This document shows, in pieces, positions 46,019 through 54,177 of a stretch of 64,000 nucleotides of DNA. Numbering within the stretch: the first letter of the stretch is position 1; every line of letters begins with the position of its first letter. Source of the stretch: Massilia putida (lineage in GTDB: Bacteria; Pseudomonadota; Gammaproteobacteria; Burkholderiales; Burkholderiaceae_D); NCBI RefSeq assembly GCF_001941825.1, contig NZ_CP019038.1, positions 2,914,001-2,978,000 on the forward strand, in the 5' to 3' direction. The position numbers were made by a program, and so were the translations under genes. The notes under the pieces were generated by a model that saw only the letters and a list, made by a program, of their open reading frames with translations, had not been told where the DNA came from and did no database searches.

Positions 46019-47718
46019 GAGGCCTCCAGCTCGTGCGGAAAGTATTGGATGACGCAATCGAATGGATTCGGCGCGGCCTGACCCAGGCCGCAGATCGACG
46101 CGTCGCGCATCACCTGCGACAGCTCGGCCAGCAGCGCCGTGTCCCAGACGTCCCGCTCCATCAGCGCGACGGCCTTCGCCGTGCCGGCGCGGCACGGCGT
46201 GCACTGGCCGCACGATTCATCGCGGAAGAAGCGCAAGGTGTTCAGCGCGGCGGCACGGGCGGTATCGCGGTCGGACAGCACGACGACGGCGGCCGAGCCG
46301 ATGAAGCAACCGTAGCGCTGCAGGGTGTCGAAATCGAGCGGGATGTCGGCCATGCTTGCCGGCAGGATGCCGCCCGACGCGCCACCCGGCAGGTAGGCAT
46401 AGAACGTGTGCCCGTCCTGCATGCCGCCGCAATATTCATGCAACAGTTCCTGCATCGTGATGCCGGCCGGCGCCAGCTTCACGCCCGGCTCGCGCACGCG
46501 GCCCGACACCGAGAACGAACGCAGCCCGCGCCGGCCGTGGCGGCCCTGGTTCGTGAACCATTCGGCGCCCCGTTCGAGGATGTCGCGCACCCAGTGCAAG
46601 GTCTCCAGGTTGTGTTCCAGCGTGGGCCGCCCGAACAGGCCCACTTGCGCCAGGTACGGCGGACGCAGGCGCGGCATGCCGCGCTTGCCCTCGATCGATT
46701 CGATCATCGCGGACTCTTCGCCGCAGATGTACGCGCCGGCGCCGCGGCGCAGGACGATCTCCGGCATGTCCGGCACGGGCGGATCGGCGCGCAGCCGGTC
46801 GAGCTCCTGCGCCAGCATGGCGCGCAGGCCGTGGTATTCGTCGCGCAGGTAAAGATAGATCGTTTCGATGCCGACGGCCCATGCGGCGACGAGCGCCCCT
46901 TCGAGGAAACGGTGCGGATCGCGTTCGAGATAGTGGCGGTCCTTGAACGTGCCCGGCTCGCCTTCGTCGATGTTGACGGCCATAAGGCGCGGCCCCGGTT
47001 CGTTCCTCACGATGCGCCACTTGCGCCCGGCCGGAAAGCCCGCGCCACCCAGGCCGCGCAGGCCGGACGCCATCAGGGTCACGATCACGCTCTCGGGATC
47101 GAAGCGTCCTTCGGTGCAGGCGCGCAGCAAGCGGTAGCCGCCCGCCTCGCGGTAGGCGTCGTAATCGATGTGGCCTTCGTGCCGGTCGCCGGTGGCGCGC
47201 GCGGTGACGGCGTCCCGCACCGCGTCAAGGCTGGCGTGCGTGACGGGCCGCTGCCCGACCAGCGCCGCCGGGGCCTTGTCGCAGCGGCCGATGCAGGGCG
47301 CGGCCAGCACGCGGACTTCGGTGCCGAGGATGGCCGGCAGGCGGTCCAGCAGGTCGCGCGCGCCCGCCAGTTCGCAGGACAGGCCGGCGCACACGCGCAC
47401 GGTGAGCGCCGGCGGCGCATCCTCGCCGTCGCGCAGCACGTCGAAATGGTGGTAGAACGTGGCCACCTCGTAGACCTCGGACTGCGCCAGCTTCAATTCC
47501 TGCGCGAGCGCGGCGAGATGGGGCGCGGACAAGGCGCCGTAGCGGTCTTGAATCTTGTGCAGGTGCTCGATCAACAGGTCGCGCCGGCGTGGCGCCTCAC
47601 CGAGCGCGGCCCGCACGTCGGCGACGGCCTGCGGGTCGACGCGCCTTCCTTTGGGTGCCTCGCGTTTGCGCTGGCGGCTCGGGGCTTGCGCGGCGATGGG
47701 GATGACGGGGTGGTTCAT
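46015..47718 (-). CDS. Formate dehydrogenase diaphorase subunit, FdsG-FdsB (NuoE-NuoF) fusion
   Basis: 567 aa. Residues 45-195 are a NuoE-like thioredoxin-fold domain: helical part DLLIEHLHKIQDRYGALS, then a 2Fe-2S site with Cys110/Cys115 (CAGLSC) and Cys142/Cys146 (CIGRC). Residues 215-567 are NuoF-like: the NADH/FMN site GLRGLGGAGFPAGRKW, NIDEGEPGTFKDRHYLERDP, GAGAYICGEESAMIES and the 4Fe-4S motif CGQCTPCRAG with a later Cys in ICGLG. In Rhodobacter these are separate FdsG and FdsB. ATG at 47718 follows AGGA. It carries electrons from FdsA to NAD+. Confidence 0.92.
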   Translation of the reverse strand: MNHPVIPIAAQAPSRQRKREAPKGRRVDPQAVADVRAALGEAPRRRDLLIEHLHKIQDRYGALSAPHLAALAQELKLAQSEVYEVATFYHHFDVLRDGEDAPPALTVRVCAGLSCELAGARDLLDRLPAILGTEVRVLAAPCIGRCDKAPAALVGQRPVTHASLDAVRDAVTARATGDRHEGHIDYDAYREAGGYRLLRACTEGRFDPESVIVTLMASGLRGLGGAGFPAGRKWRIVRNEPGPRLMAVNIDEGEPGTFKDRHYLERDPHRFLEGALVAAWAVGIETIYLYLRDEYHGLRAMLAQELDRLRADPPVPDMPEIVLRRGAGAYICGEESAMIESIEGKRGMPRLRPPYLAQVGLFGRPTLEHNLETLHWVRDILERGAEWFTNQGRHGRRGLRSFSVSGRVREPGVKLAPAGITMQELLHEYCGGMQDGHTFYAYLPGGASGGILPASMADIPLDFDTLQRYGCFIGSAAVVVLSDRDTARAAALNTLRFFRDESCGQCTPCRAGTAKAVALMERDVWDTALLAELSQVMRDASICGLGQAAPNPFDCVIQYFPHELEAS

Positions 47719-47758
47719 GGTCGATCCTGCGTTATGTTGAATGAGCGGCCGCATCGAA

Positions 47759-47803
47759 GCCGGTTGAACGCGTGGGCACGGGGTGCCCACGCGTTCAACC
47801 GGC
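47759..47803. repeat. Perfect 21-bp family B palindrome
   Basis: Arms 47759-47779 and 47783-47803 are exactly complementary around GGG: GCCGGTTGAACGCG then TGGGCAC, and back. This is the longest and cleanest palindrome in the window. It occupies the 98-bp gap between the OFA transporter and the fdsG-fdsB gene, 41 bp from the latter's start codon, with no T run on either strand. Confidence 0.85.
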
Positions 47804-47816
47804 ATTTACACATCCA

Positions 47817-49493
47817 TCACTTGAACAACACGATAGCCTTCTGCAGCGTGATCCACACGCCGATCAGCAACGGCACGCCGACCACGGCCCACGCCAGCAT
47901 CGCGACGAGCGGGTTGCCAGTCGCGACGGGCAGCGCCACGGCCGCGCCGCCGGCGATGCCGGCCACGCCGGGTGTGCCTGCGGGGGCACGGCCGGGCGCG
48001 CCGTCGCGCTCATGCGCCAGGCGTTTTTCGTCCGCCAGCTCCTGCTCGCTCATGAAGTAGCGCGCGGCCACCGGGCCCACCATCAGGTTGCACAGGAAGC
48101 CCAGCACCAGGAGGCCGGCCAGCACATACATCACCGTATCATACGCCTGCGCCTTCGGCACGCCATGGGCGATCTGGTACTCGCGGATGTAGTTGATCAG
48201 GCTGGTGCCGACGACGCCGGCCGCGGCCCAGGCGGTCAGCAGGCGGCCGTGGATCGCGCCCACCATCTGCGTGCCGAACAGGTCGGCCAGGTAGGCCGGC
48301 ACGGTCGAGAAGCCGCCGCCGTACATCGACAGGATGATGCAGAAGAAAACGACGAACAGGGCGAGGTGGCCGCCATGCGCCAGCGCGGGAATCGATGCGT
48401 AGAGCACGAAGCCCAGCACGAGGAACACGAAGTACGTGGCCTTGCGGCCGATGTAGTCCGAGCACGAGGCCCAGGCGAAGCGGCCGCCGATGTTGAAAAG
48501 AGAAAGCAGGCCCGTGAAGCCGGCCGCGATCGTCGCGATCTGCGCCTTCTGCGCCGCGTTCAGGTCATTGAAGGCGGCCGTGACGCCGATCAGGCGGCCG
48601 CCGAACACTTCCTGCAGCAGCGGCGACGCCATCGCCAGGATGCCGATGCCGGCCGAGACGTTCAGGAACAGCACCAGCCACACGAGCCAGAACTGCGGCA
48701 CCGACCACACGCGGCTCACGTGCACGTGGCGGTGGGTGATCATCGCATTCGAACCCTTGGCGGCCGGCGGGGTCCAGCCTTCCGGCGTCCAGCCCGAGGC
48801 GGGCACGCGGTACGACAGCGCGCCGCCCATCATGAAGACGAAATAGATCGCGGCCAGCGCGAGGAACGTCTCCCACACCCCCACCGACGTGGCGGTGGCG
48901 AAGTGCTTCATGAGGCGGTCGGCCAGCGGCGCGCCGATCATGGCGCCGCCGCCGAAGCCCATGATGGCCATGCCGGTTGCCATGCCGCGCCGGTCGGGGA
49001 ACCATTTGATGAGGGTCGAGACGGGCGAGATGTAGCCGAGTCCGAGACCGATGCCGCCGATGACGCCCGAGCCGAGCCACATCAGCCAGATCTGGTGAGA
49101 ATAGATGCCCAGCGCGGAGATCACGAGGCCGCCGCACCAGCACAGGGCCGACACGACGCCGGCCTTGCGCGGCCCGGCATGTTCGAGCCAGCCGCCGAAC
49201 AGCGCGGTCGACAAGCCCAGAAACACGAAGAACAGCGTGAACATCCAGCCCAGCATCGAGATCTTCCAATCGCAGGTCGTCGCGGTGATCTCGGCCAGGA
49301 AACTCATGCTGGGGGGGCAGGCGATCGATTCCTTGATGCCGACCGCCTTCGACAGCGGCAGCCAGAACACCGAGAACCCGTAGGCCATGCCGATGCACAG
49401 GTGGATCGCAAGCGCGGCGGGCGGCACGAGCCAGCGGTTGAAACCGGGCTGCGCGACGGTGTGTTCCTTGTCCAGCTTATCCAGTAAAGCCAT
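47817..49493 (-). CDS. OFA-family MFS transporter (oxalate/formate antiporter type)
   Basis: 558-aa inner-membrane transporter. Twelve MFS helices with the family loop FPDRRGMATGMAIMGFGGGA (about 155-180) and FNIGGRFAWASCSDYIGRKATYF, plus FMSEQELADEKRLAHER and a Gly/Ala linker leading to an extra C-terminal helix (about 525-555) seen in this OFA subgroup. GGAGGGG precedes the ATG at 49493. Directly upstream of the formate dehydrogenase genes on the same strand, so formate, or oxalate/formate exchange, is the likely substrate. Confidence 0.88.
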   Translation of the reverse strand: MALLDKLDKEHTVAQPGFNRWLVPPAALAIHLCIGMAYGFSVFWLPLSKAVGIKESIACPPSMSFLAEITATTCDWKISMLGWMFTLFFVFLGLSTALFGGWLEHAGPRKAGVVSALCWCGGLVISALGIYSHQIWLMWLGSGVIGGIGLGLGYISPVSTLIKWFPDRRGMATGMAIMGFGGGAMIGAPLADRLMKHFATATSVGVWETFLALAAIYFVFMMGGALSYRVPASGWTPEGWTPPAAKGSNAMITHRHVHVSRVWSVPQFWLVWLVLFLNVSAGIGILAMASPLLQEVFGGRLIGVTAAFNDLNAAQKAQIATIAAGFTGLLSLFNIGGRFAWASCSDYIGRKATYFVFLVLGFVLYASIPALAHGGHLALFVVFFCIILSMYGGGFSTVPAYLADLFGTQMVGAIHGRLLTAWAAAGVVGTSLINYIREYQIAHGVPKAQAYDTVMYVLAGLLVLGFLCNLMVGPVAARYFMSEQELADEKRLAHERDGAPGRAPAGTPGVAGIAGGAAVALPVATGNPLVAMLAWAVVGVPLLIGVWITLQKAIVLFK

Positions 49494-49602
49494 ATGTCCC
49501 CTCCGTGAATGTTGTTGTTCAGAGCGTATACTTACGGAAACTTTTACTGCAACGCGAGCGTATCATGAGTGCGCGCATTGCCAAATATTTACAAGGTTTA
49601 CG

Positions 49603-51111
49603 ATGAGCGACATCCCTTCCCTGCTGGCCGCGCTGCCCGCGCGCATCGACGCGATCCCGAGAAATGCATGCGCGCGCGCGCCGGATGCGCCGGCCCTCGT
49701 CGACGCCGGCCGCCTGCTAACCTACCGCGACCTCGTCGACCTCGTCGACCGCCGCGCCGCGCAATTGCGCGCGCACGGCGTGCGGCCGGGGGACCGCGTG
49801 CTGCTGGCGAGCGAGAATTGCGCGGACCAGGTCGCGCTGATCTTCGCCGCCGCGAGCGTCGATGCGTGGATCGTCAACGTCAACCCGCGCCTCACCGCGC
49901 CCGAGCTGGACGCGATCCGCACGCACAGCGGCGCACGCATCGCGCTGTACACGGCAGCCGTCTCGCTTGACGCGGCCGCGCACGCCGCCCGCGCGCACGC
50001 CGTGCTCGACGACGGCATCATGGTCGGTCCGCGCAACGACGACTGCGTGCCGGAACAGGACGGCGACGTCGCCGCGCTCGTCTACACGACGGGCACCACC
50101 GGCAAGCCGAAAGGCGTGATGCTGAGCCACCGCAGCCTGCTGTTCGTGGCCGCCGTCTCCAGCCGCCTGCGCGGCCTCGCCCCGGCCGACCGTGCCTGGG
50201 GCGTGCTGCCGATCTCGCACGTGTACGGCCTGACGTCCGTAATGCTGGGCACGCTCAGCGCGGGCGCCTGCCTGCACCTGGTGCCGCGCTTCACGCCCGA
50301 GGGCATGCTGTCCGCCATCCGCGACGACGGCCTGTCGATCGTACAGGGCGTGCCCGCGATGTATGCGCGGCTGCTGGAACTGGTCGGCGCCGACACCCGG
50401 CTGCCGTCGCGCCTGCGCTTCGCATACGCGGGCGGCTCGCCGCTCGATCCGGTATTGAAGGCATCCGTCGAGCGCCTGCTGGGCGTACCGCTGCACAACG
50501 GCTACGGTCTGTCCGAGGCGGCGCCGACGGTGAGCCAGACCCGGCTGGATGCGCCGCGCGCCGACACGTCCGTCGGACAACCCATCCCCGGCGTCGAGGC
50601 GCGCGTCGTCGACAAGATGGGGCGCGACCTGGCGGATGGCGAGGCGGGAGAATTGTGGGTGCGTGGACCGAACCTGATGCGGGGTTACTACCGCGACCCG
50701 GCGGCAACAAACGCGGCGCTGCGCCCCGGCGGCTGGCTGAACACGGGCGACATGGCGCGCCGCGATGGGGACGGCGCCTTATTCATCGTCGGCCGCACGA
50801 AGGAATTGATCATCCGGTCGGGTTTCAATGTGTTTCCGCTGGAAGTGGAGACGGTGCTGAACGCGCACCCGGGCGTGACGCAGTCGGCCGTCGTGGGCCG
50901 TACGGTCGCCGACGGCGACGAGGAAGTCATCGCGTTTGTCCAGCCGGACCCGCGCCGGCCGCCGCCGGAGGCCGAGCTGCGCGCCTGGGCCGCAGAACGG
51001 CTGGCGCCGTACAAGCGGCCGGCGCGGATCGTCATGATGGATGCGCTGCCGGCGGCGGCGAACGGGAAGGTGCTCAAGCATGTGCTAAAGGAAAGAGCCG
51101 CTAACCTCTGA
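49603..51111 (+). CDS. AMP-dependent acyl-CoA synthetase/ligase
   Basis: 502-aa ANL-superfamily enzyme; activates a carboxylic acid to acyl-AMP and then the CoA thioester. P-loop VYTTGTTGKPKGVMLSHRSL, A5 motif YGLSEAAP, A7-A8 GWLNTGDMARRDGDG and GRTKELIIRSGFNVFPLEVE, catalytic lysine in PAAANGKVLKHVLK. ATG at 49603 has AAGG upstream; the longer frame into the divergent gene is rejected. The 109-bp gap to the OFA gene must hold both promoters. The acid is unknown; oxalate is a contextual possibility only. Confidence 0.88.
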   Translation: MSDIPSLLAALPARIDAIPRNACARAPDAPALVDAGRLLTYRDLVDLVDRRAAQLRAHGVRPGDRVLLASENCADQVALIFAAASVDAWIVNVNPRLTAPELDAIRTHSGARIALYTAAVSLDAAAHAARAHAVLDDGIMVGPRNDDCVPEQDGDVAALVYTTGTTGKPKGVMLSHRSLLFVAAVSSRLRGLAPADRAWGVLPISHVYGLTSVMLGTLSAGACLHLVPRFTPEGMLSAIRDDGLSIVQGVPAMYARLLELVGADTRLPSRLRFAYAGGSPLDPVLKASVERLLGVPLHNGYGLSEAAPTVSQTRLDAPRADTSVGQPIPGVEARVVDKMGRDLADGEAGELWVRGPNLMRGYYRDPAATNAALRPGGWLNTGDMARRDGDGALFIVGRTKELIIRSGFNVFPLEVETVLNAHPGVTQSAVVGRTVADGDEEVIAFVQPDPRRPPPEAELRAWAAERLAPYKRPARIVMMDALPAAANGKVLKHVLKERAANL

Positions 51112-51115
51112 ACTC

Positions 51116-51257
51116 GTCGTTCCCGCGAAGGCGGATAGCGCCACCGGCGCTATCCCCATGCTGAGCAACGGCATTCGGTGCGTCGGACACTCCAGCATAT
51201 TGTTTGGGGCCTGACTTCGGGGACTCAGCATGGATTCCCGCATGCGCGGGAATGACG
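51116..51257. repeat. Family A palindromic repeat pair
   Basis: Left arm 51116-51168 (CGTTCCCGCGAAGGCGG, ATAGCGCCACCGGCGCTATCCC, ATGCTGAGC) and inverted right arm 51223-51257 (CTCAGCATGGATTCCCGC then GCGCGGGAATGACG). Linker of about 54 bp. Sits between the acyl-CoA ligase and a convergent small gene, filling the whole gap. Confidence 0.8.
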
Positions 51258-51267
51258 TGGCATCCGG

Positions 51268-51504
51268 CTACCTCCGCCTTTTCTTCCAGTTGTACTCCGG
51301 CCCCGTCACATCCACCCCCGGATGCCCCACGACGTCCGGATGCTCCGAACACATCGTCACGAAGCGCACGCCCTCGCCTTCGCGCTGGCGCCGCCGCAGG
51401 TCTTCCATGAAGCGCATCGCCTCCACCATCTGCGTGGTCGCGAACGGTTGCGCGTGCGGGGTCTGGCGGTCCCCGTCCTCGATCGTCCAGTACACCATGT
51501 ACAT
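51268..51504 (-). CDS. Conserved-looking 78-aa protein of unknown function
   Basis: The ATG at 51504 has an ideal AGGAGG seven bases upstream, so I take it over the longer frame that starts at 51579. Sequence begins MYMVYWTIEDGDRQTPHAQP, has an amphipathic helix TTQMVEAMRFMEDLRRRQRE, then a strand VRFVTMCSEHPD and ends GPEYNWKKRRR. One Cys, no signal or membrane segment; a small alpha/beta cytosolic protein. I recall similar proteins in Burkholderiales but no named family. Stands alone, 10 bp from a repeat pair. Confidence 0.75.
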   Translation of the reverse strand: MYMVYWTIEDGDRQTPHAQPFATTQMVEAMRFMEDLRRRQREGEGVRFVTMCSEHPDVVGHPGVDVTGPEYNWKKRRR

Positions 51505-51692
51505 GTGCTTTCCTCCTGAACGCATCGTGTGGGCGCACGCGCGGCGTGTCAAGACGAGCGCGTTCCGCGTCATAGCCATTACCGATAGTACGTAGGACTT
51601 GTCCTAAATCCGGCCTATATGTTCGCCATCCCACACAAGAAGCCGGGCTCGCCGACTAGGCTTACGTCTTGGATCAACAGCGGGACAAGCAC

Positions 51693-53945
51693 ATGAATTT
51701 CAACAGTCATATCCAGCCAGCAAGCTCTCCGCTCCAACTGTGGGGCGGCCTCGAATGCACCGTCAACCGCGTACGCGATCAGTACTTCTCCCAAATGGAA
51801 CGCAACGGCCATGCCGAACGGCTTCAAGACCTGGAGCGGTTCGCTTCGCTCGGTATCCGCGCCATCCGCTACCCCGTCCTGTGGGAACGGACCGCTCCCG
51901 ACGGCATCGACTCTGCCGACTGGTCGTGGTCCGACGAACGCCTGCCCGTGCTGCAACAGCTGGGCGTAACGCCCATCGTCGGCCTCATCCACCACGGCAG
52001 CGGCCCGCGCCACACGAGCCTCGTCGCCCCCGACTTCGCCGAGAAACTGGCCGAGTATGCGGGCGCCGTCGCGCGCCGCTATCCGTGGGTCGAGTACTGG
52101 ACGCCCGTCAACGAACCGTGCACGACGGCCCGCTTCTCCGGGCTCAACGGCGTATGGTATCCGCACGATACGAGCGAGGAAGGCTTTATCCGCGCCCTCA
52201 TCAACCAATGCCGCGCCGTCGTGCTGTCGATGCGCGCGATCCGCGCCGTAAACCCGAATGCGAAGCTCGTCCAGACCGACGACTTGTCGCGCACGTACGG
52301 CACGCCTGAGATGGCGGAGATCGCGAATTTCTTCAACGAGCGCCGCTGGCTGGCGTGGGACATGTTGTGCGGGAAGATCGACCCCGGTCACGCCCTGTGG
52401 GACTATCTGCTCGACAACGGCGCCGACGCCGACGAGCTCCTGTGGTTCAAGGACAATGCCTGCCCGCCCGACATCATCGGCGTCAACTACTACATCACGA
52501 GCGAGCGCTGGCTCGACCATCGCGCGGAGCGCTATCCGGAAAGCCACCGCACCCGTTACCGCGGCATCCCGCACGCCGACATCGAATGCCCGCGCGTGCT
52601 GGCCACGCCGACGCCCGGCATCGGCCCGCTGCTGCAGGAGACGTGGGACCGCTACGGTCTGCCCGTCGCCGTCACCGAGGCGCACATCGACGCCAACCGC
52701 GAAGATCAGCTGCGCTGGCTCGTGGAAATCTGGAACGCGGCCAAGAAGGTGCAGCAGGGCGGCGCCGACATCCGCGCCGTGACCGTGTGGGCGCTGCTCG
52801 GCTCGTTCGACTGGAACTGCCTCGTCACGGAATGCCGCGGCTACTACGAGCCCGGCCCGTTCGACGTGCGCGGCCCGCAACCCCGCCCGACCGCGGTCGC
52901 GAACCTGATGCGCGAACTGGCCAGCGGCCGTCCGCTCTCGCATCCGGTGCTGCAGGGCCAGGGCTGGTGGCGCCGTCCGGGCCGTTTCCTCGCCAAGCCG
53001 GTCGCGACGCGCACGGCCGTGGCCGACATCGCCGAGCGCGGTGCGTTCCGCTCGACGTTCCCGCAGCCGATCCTGATCACGGGCGCGACGGGCACGCTGG
53101 GCCGCGCCTTCGCCCGCATCTGCGAGCGGCGCAATCTCGCGTACCACGTGCTCACGCGCCAGGAGATGGACATCGCCGATCCGGCCTCCGTCGAGGCGGC
53201 GATCGTGCGCTTCAAGCCGTGGGCCATCATCAATGCGGGCGGCTATGTGCGCGTCGACGATGCCGAGGGCGACATCGACCGCTGCATGCGCGAGAACGCC
53301 CACGGCCCGACCGTGCTGGCGCTGGCCGCCATCCGCCACGCGCTGCGCTTCATGACGTTTTCCAGCGACCTCGTGTTCGACGGTACGCTGGACCGCCCGT
53401 ACGTGGAATCCGACAAGCCGGCGCCGCTGGGCGTGTACGGCCGCAGCAAGGCCGACGCGGAGCGGCGCGTGCTCGACTCCGACCCGCAAGCCCTCGTCAT
53501 CCGCACGAGCGCCTTCTTCGGTCCGTGGGACCAGCACAACTTCGTCACGCAAGCCCTCGACGCGCTCGACGCGGGCCGGCCGTTCGCGGCGGCGGGCGAC
53601 CAGGTCGTGTCGCCGACGTATGTGCCGGACCTCGTCAACGCCTGCCTCGACCTGCTGATCGACCGCGAATCCGGCCTCTGGCACCTGACCAACGGCGCCG
53701 CGATGAGCTGGGCCGACCTGGCCAGGTGCGCCTGCGCGGCGGCCGGGGTCGACGACGGCCGGCTGGAAGAACGCACGACCGAAGAACTCGGCCTGCGTGC
53801 GGCGCGTCCGCGCAACAGCGCCATGAGCAGCGAACGCGGCCTGCTGCTGCCGTCCTTCGACGATGCGCTGGCCCGCTACCTGCGCGAGCGCGAGACGGCG
53901 GCGGAACGGGCGGACAACGTCGAATCGGCACATTACGCCAGCTGA
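51693..53945 (+). CDS. Fusion of GH1-like glycoside hydrolase and RmlD-like reductase
   Basis: 750 aa in two domains. Residues 15-430 resemble family 1 glycosidases: acid/base Glu141 in TPVNEP, candidate nucleophile Glu329 in AVTEAHIDANRED, and GVNYYITSERWLDHR. Residues 458-735 are a short-chain dehydrogenase of the dTDP-4-dehydrorhamnose reductase type: LITGATGTLGRAFARI, then SSDLVFDG and the catalytic Tyr582-x3-Lys586 in VYGRSKADAE, with RTSAFFGPWD. ATG at 51693 with GGGAC upstream. No signal peptide, so cytosolic. Probably acts on a nucleotide sugar or small glycoside; the reaction is unknown. Confidence 0.85.
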   Translation: MNFNSHIQPASSPLQLWGGLECTVNRVRDQYFSQMERNGHAERLQDLERFASLGIRAIRYPVLWERTAPDGIDSADWSWSDERLPVLQQLGVTPIVGLIHHGSGPRHTSLVAPDFAEKLAEYAGAVARRYPWVEYWTPVNEPCTTARFSGLNGVWYPHDTSEEGFIRALINQCRAVVLSMRAIRAVNPNAKLVQTDDLSRTYGTPEMAEIANFFNERRWLAWDMLCGKIDPGHALWDYLLDNGADADELLWFKDNACPPDIIGVNYYITSERWLDHRAERYPESHRTRYRGIPHADIECPRVLATPTPGIGPLLQETWDRYGLPVAVTEAHIDANREDQLRWLVEIWNAAKKVQQGGADIRAVTVWALLGSFDWNCLVTECRGYYEPGPFDVRGPQPRPTAVANLMRELASGRPLSHPVLQGQGWWRRPGRFLAKPVATRTAVADIAERGAFRSTFPQPILITGATGTLGRAFARICERRNLAYHVLTRQEMDIADPASVEAAIVRFKPWAIINAGGYVRVDDAEGDIDRCMRENAHGPTVLALAAIRHALRFMTFSSDLVFDGTLDRPYVESDKPAPLGVYGRSKADAERRVLDSDPQALVIRTSAFFGPWDQHNFVTQALDALDAGRPFAAAGDQVVSPTYVPDLVNACLDLLIDRESGLWHLTNGAAMSWADLARCACAAAGVDDGRLEERTTEELGLRAARPRNSAMSSERGLLLPSFDDALARYLRERETAAERADNVESAHYAS

Positions 53946-53950
53946 AAAGC

Positions 53951-53980
53951 CACAGCCGTGTGTTTTCCAACACGGCTGTG
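53951..53980 (+). terminator. Strong hairpin without T run after the GH1-RmlD gene
   Basis: 11-bp stem CACAGCCGTGT/ACACGGCTGTG (53951-53961 with 53970-53980) and 8-nt loop, 6 bp after the stop codon. Only CTAG follows, not a T tract, so it may mainly protect the 3' end. The rest of the gap to 54177 shows nothing else clear. Confidence 0.5.
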
Positions 53981-54177
53981 CTAGCGCGCCCTTAAATCTG
54001 ATGCAAGCTTATTTACCGGAGGGAGTTCTTTAGATACACTACGTTACTTGGCGTTACTTTACGCAACCGTGGTGTGACCGACATGTCCGACTTCCCTTGC
54101 CAGCCGCTACCCGTGGTGTCCGGCACCTATGCTGGCTACTGCCCGCTCTTCCTTGTCGCTGCGGCCGGACGGCGGAC

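Noticed and set aside
43205..46081. 958-codon plus-strand frame opposite fdsA
   Set aside because: fdsA shows all cluster cysteines and the active site on the minus strand; the opposite frame is His/Arg/Val-rich noise.
51615..53933. 772-codon minus-strand frame opposite the GH1-RmlD fusion
   Set aside because: Antisense shadow; the plus strand has both enzymes' motifs in one frame.
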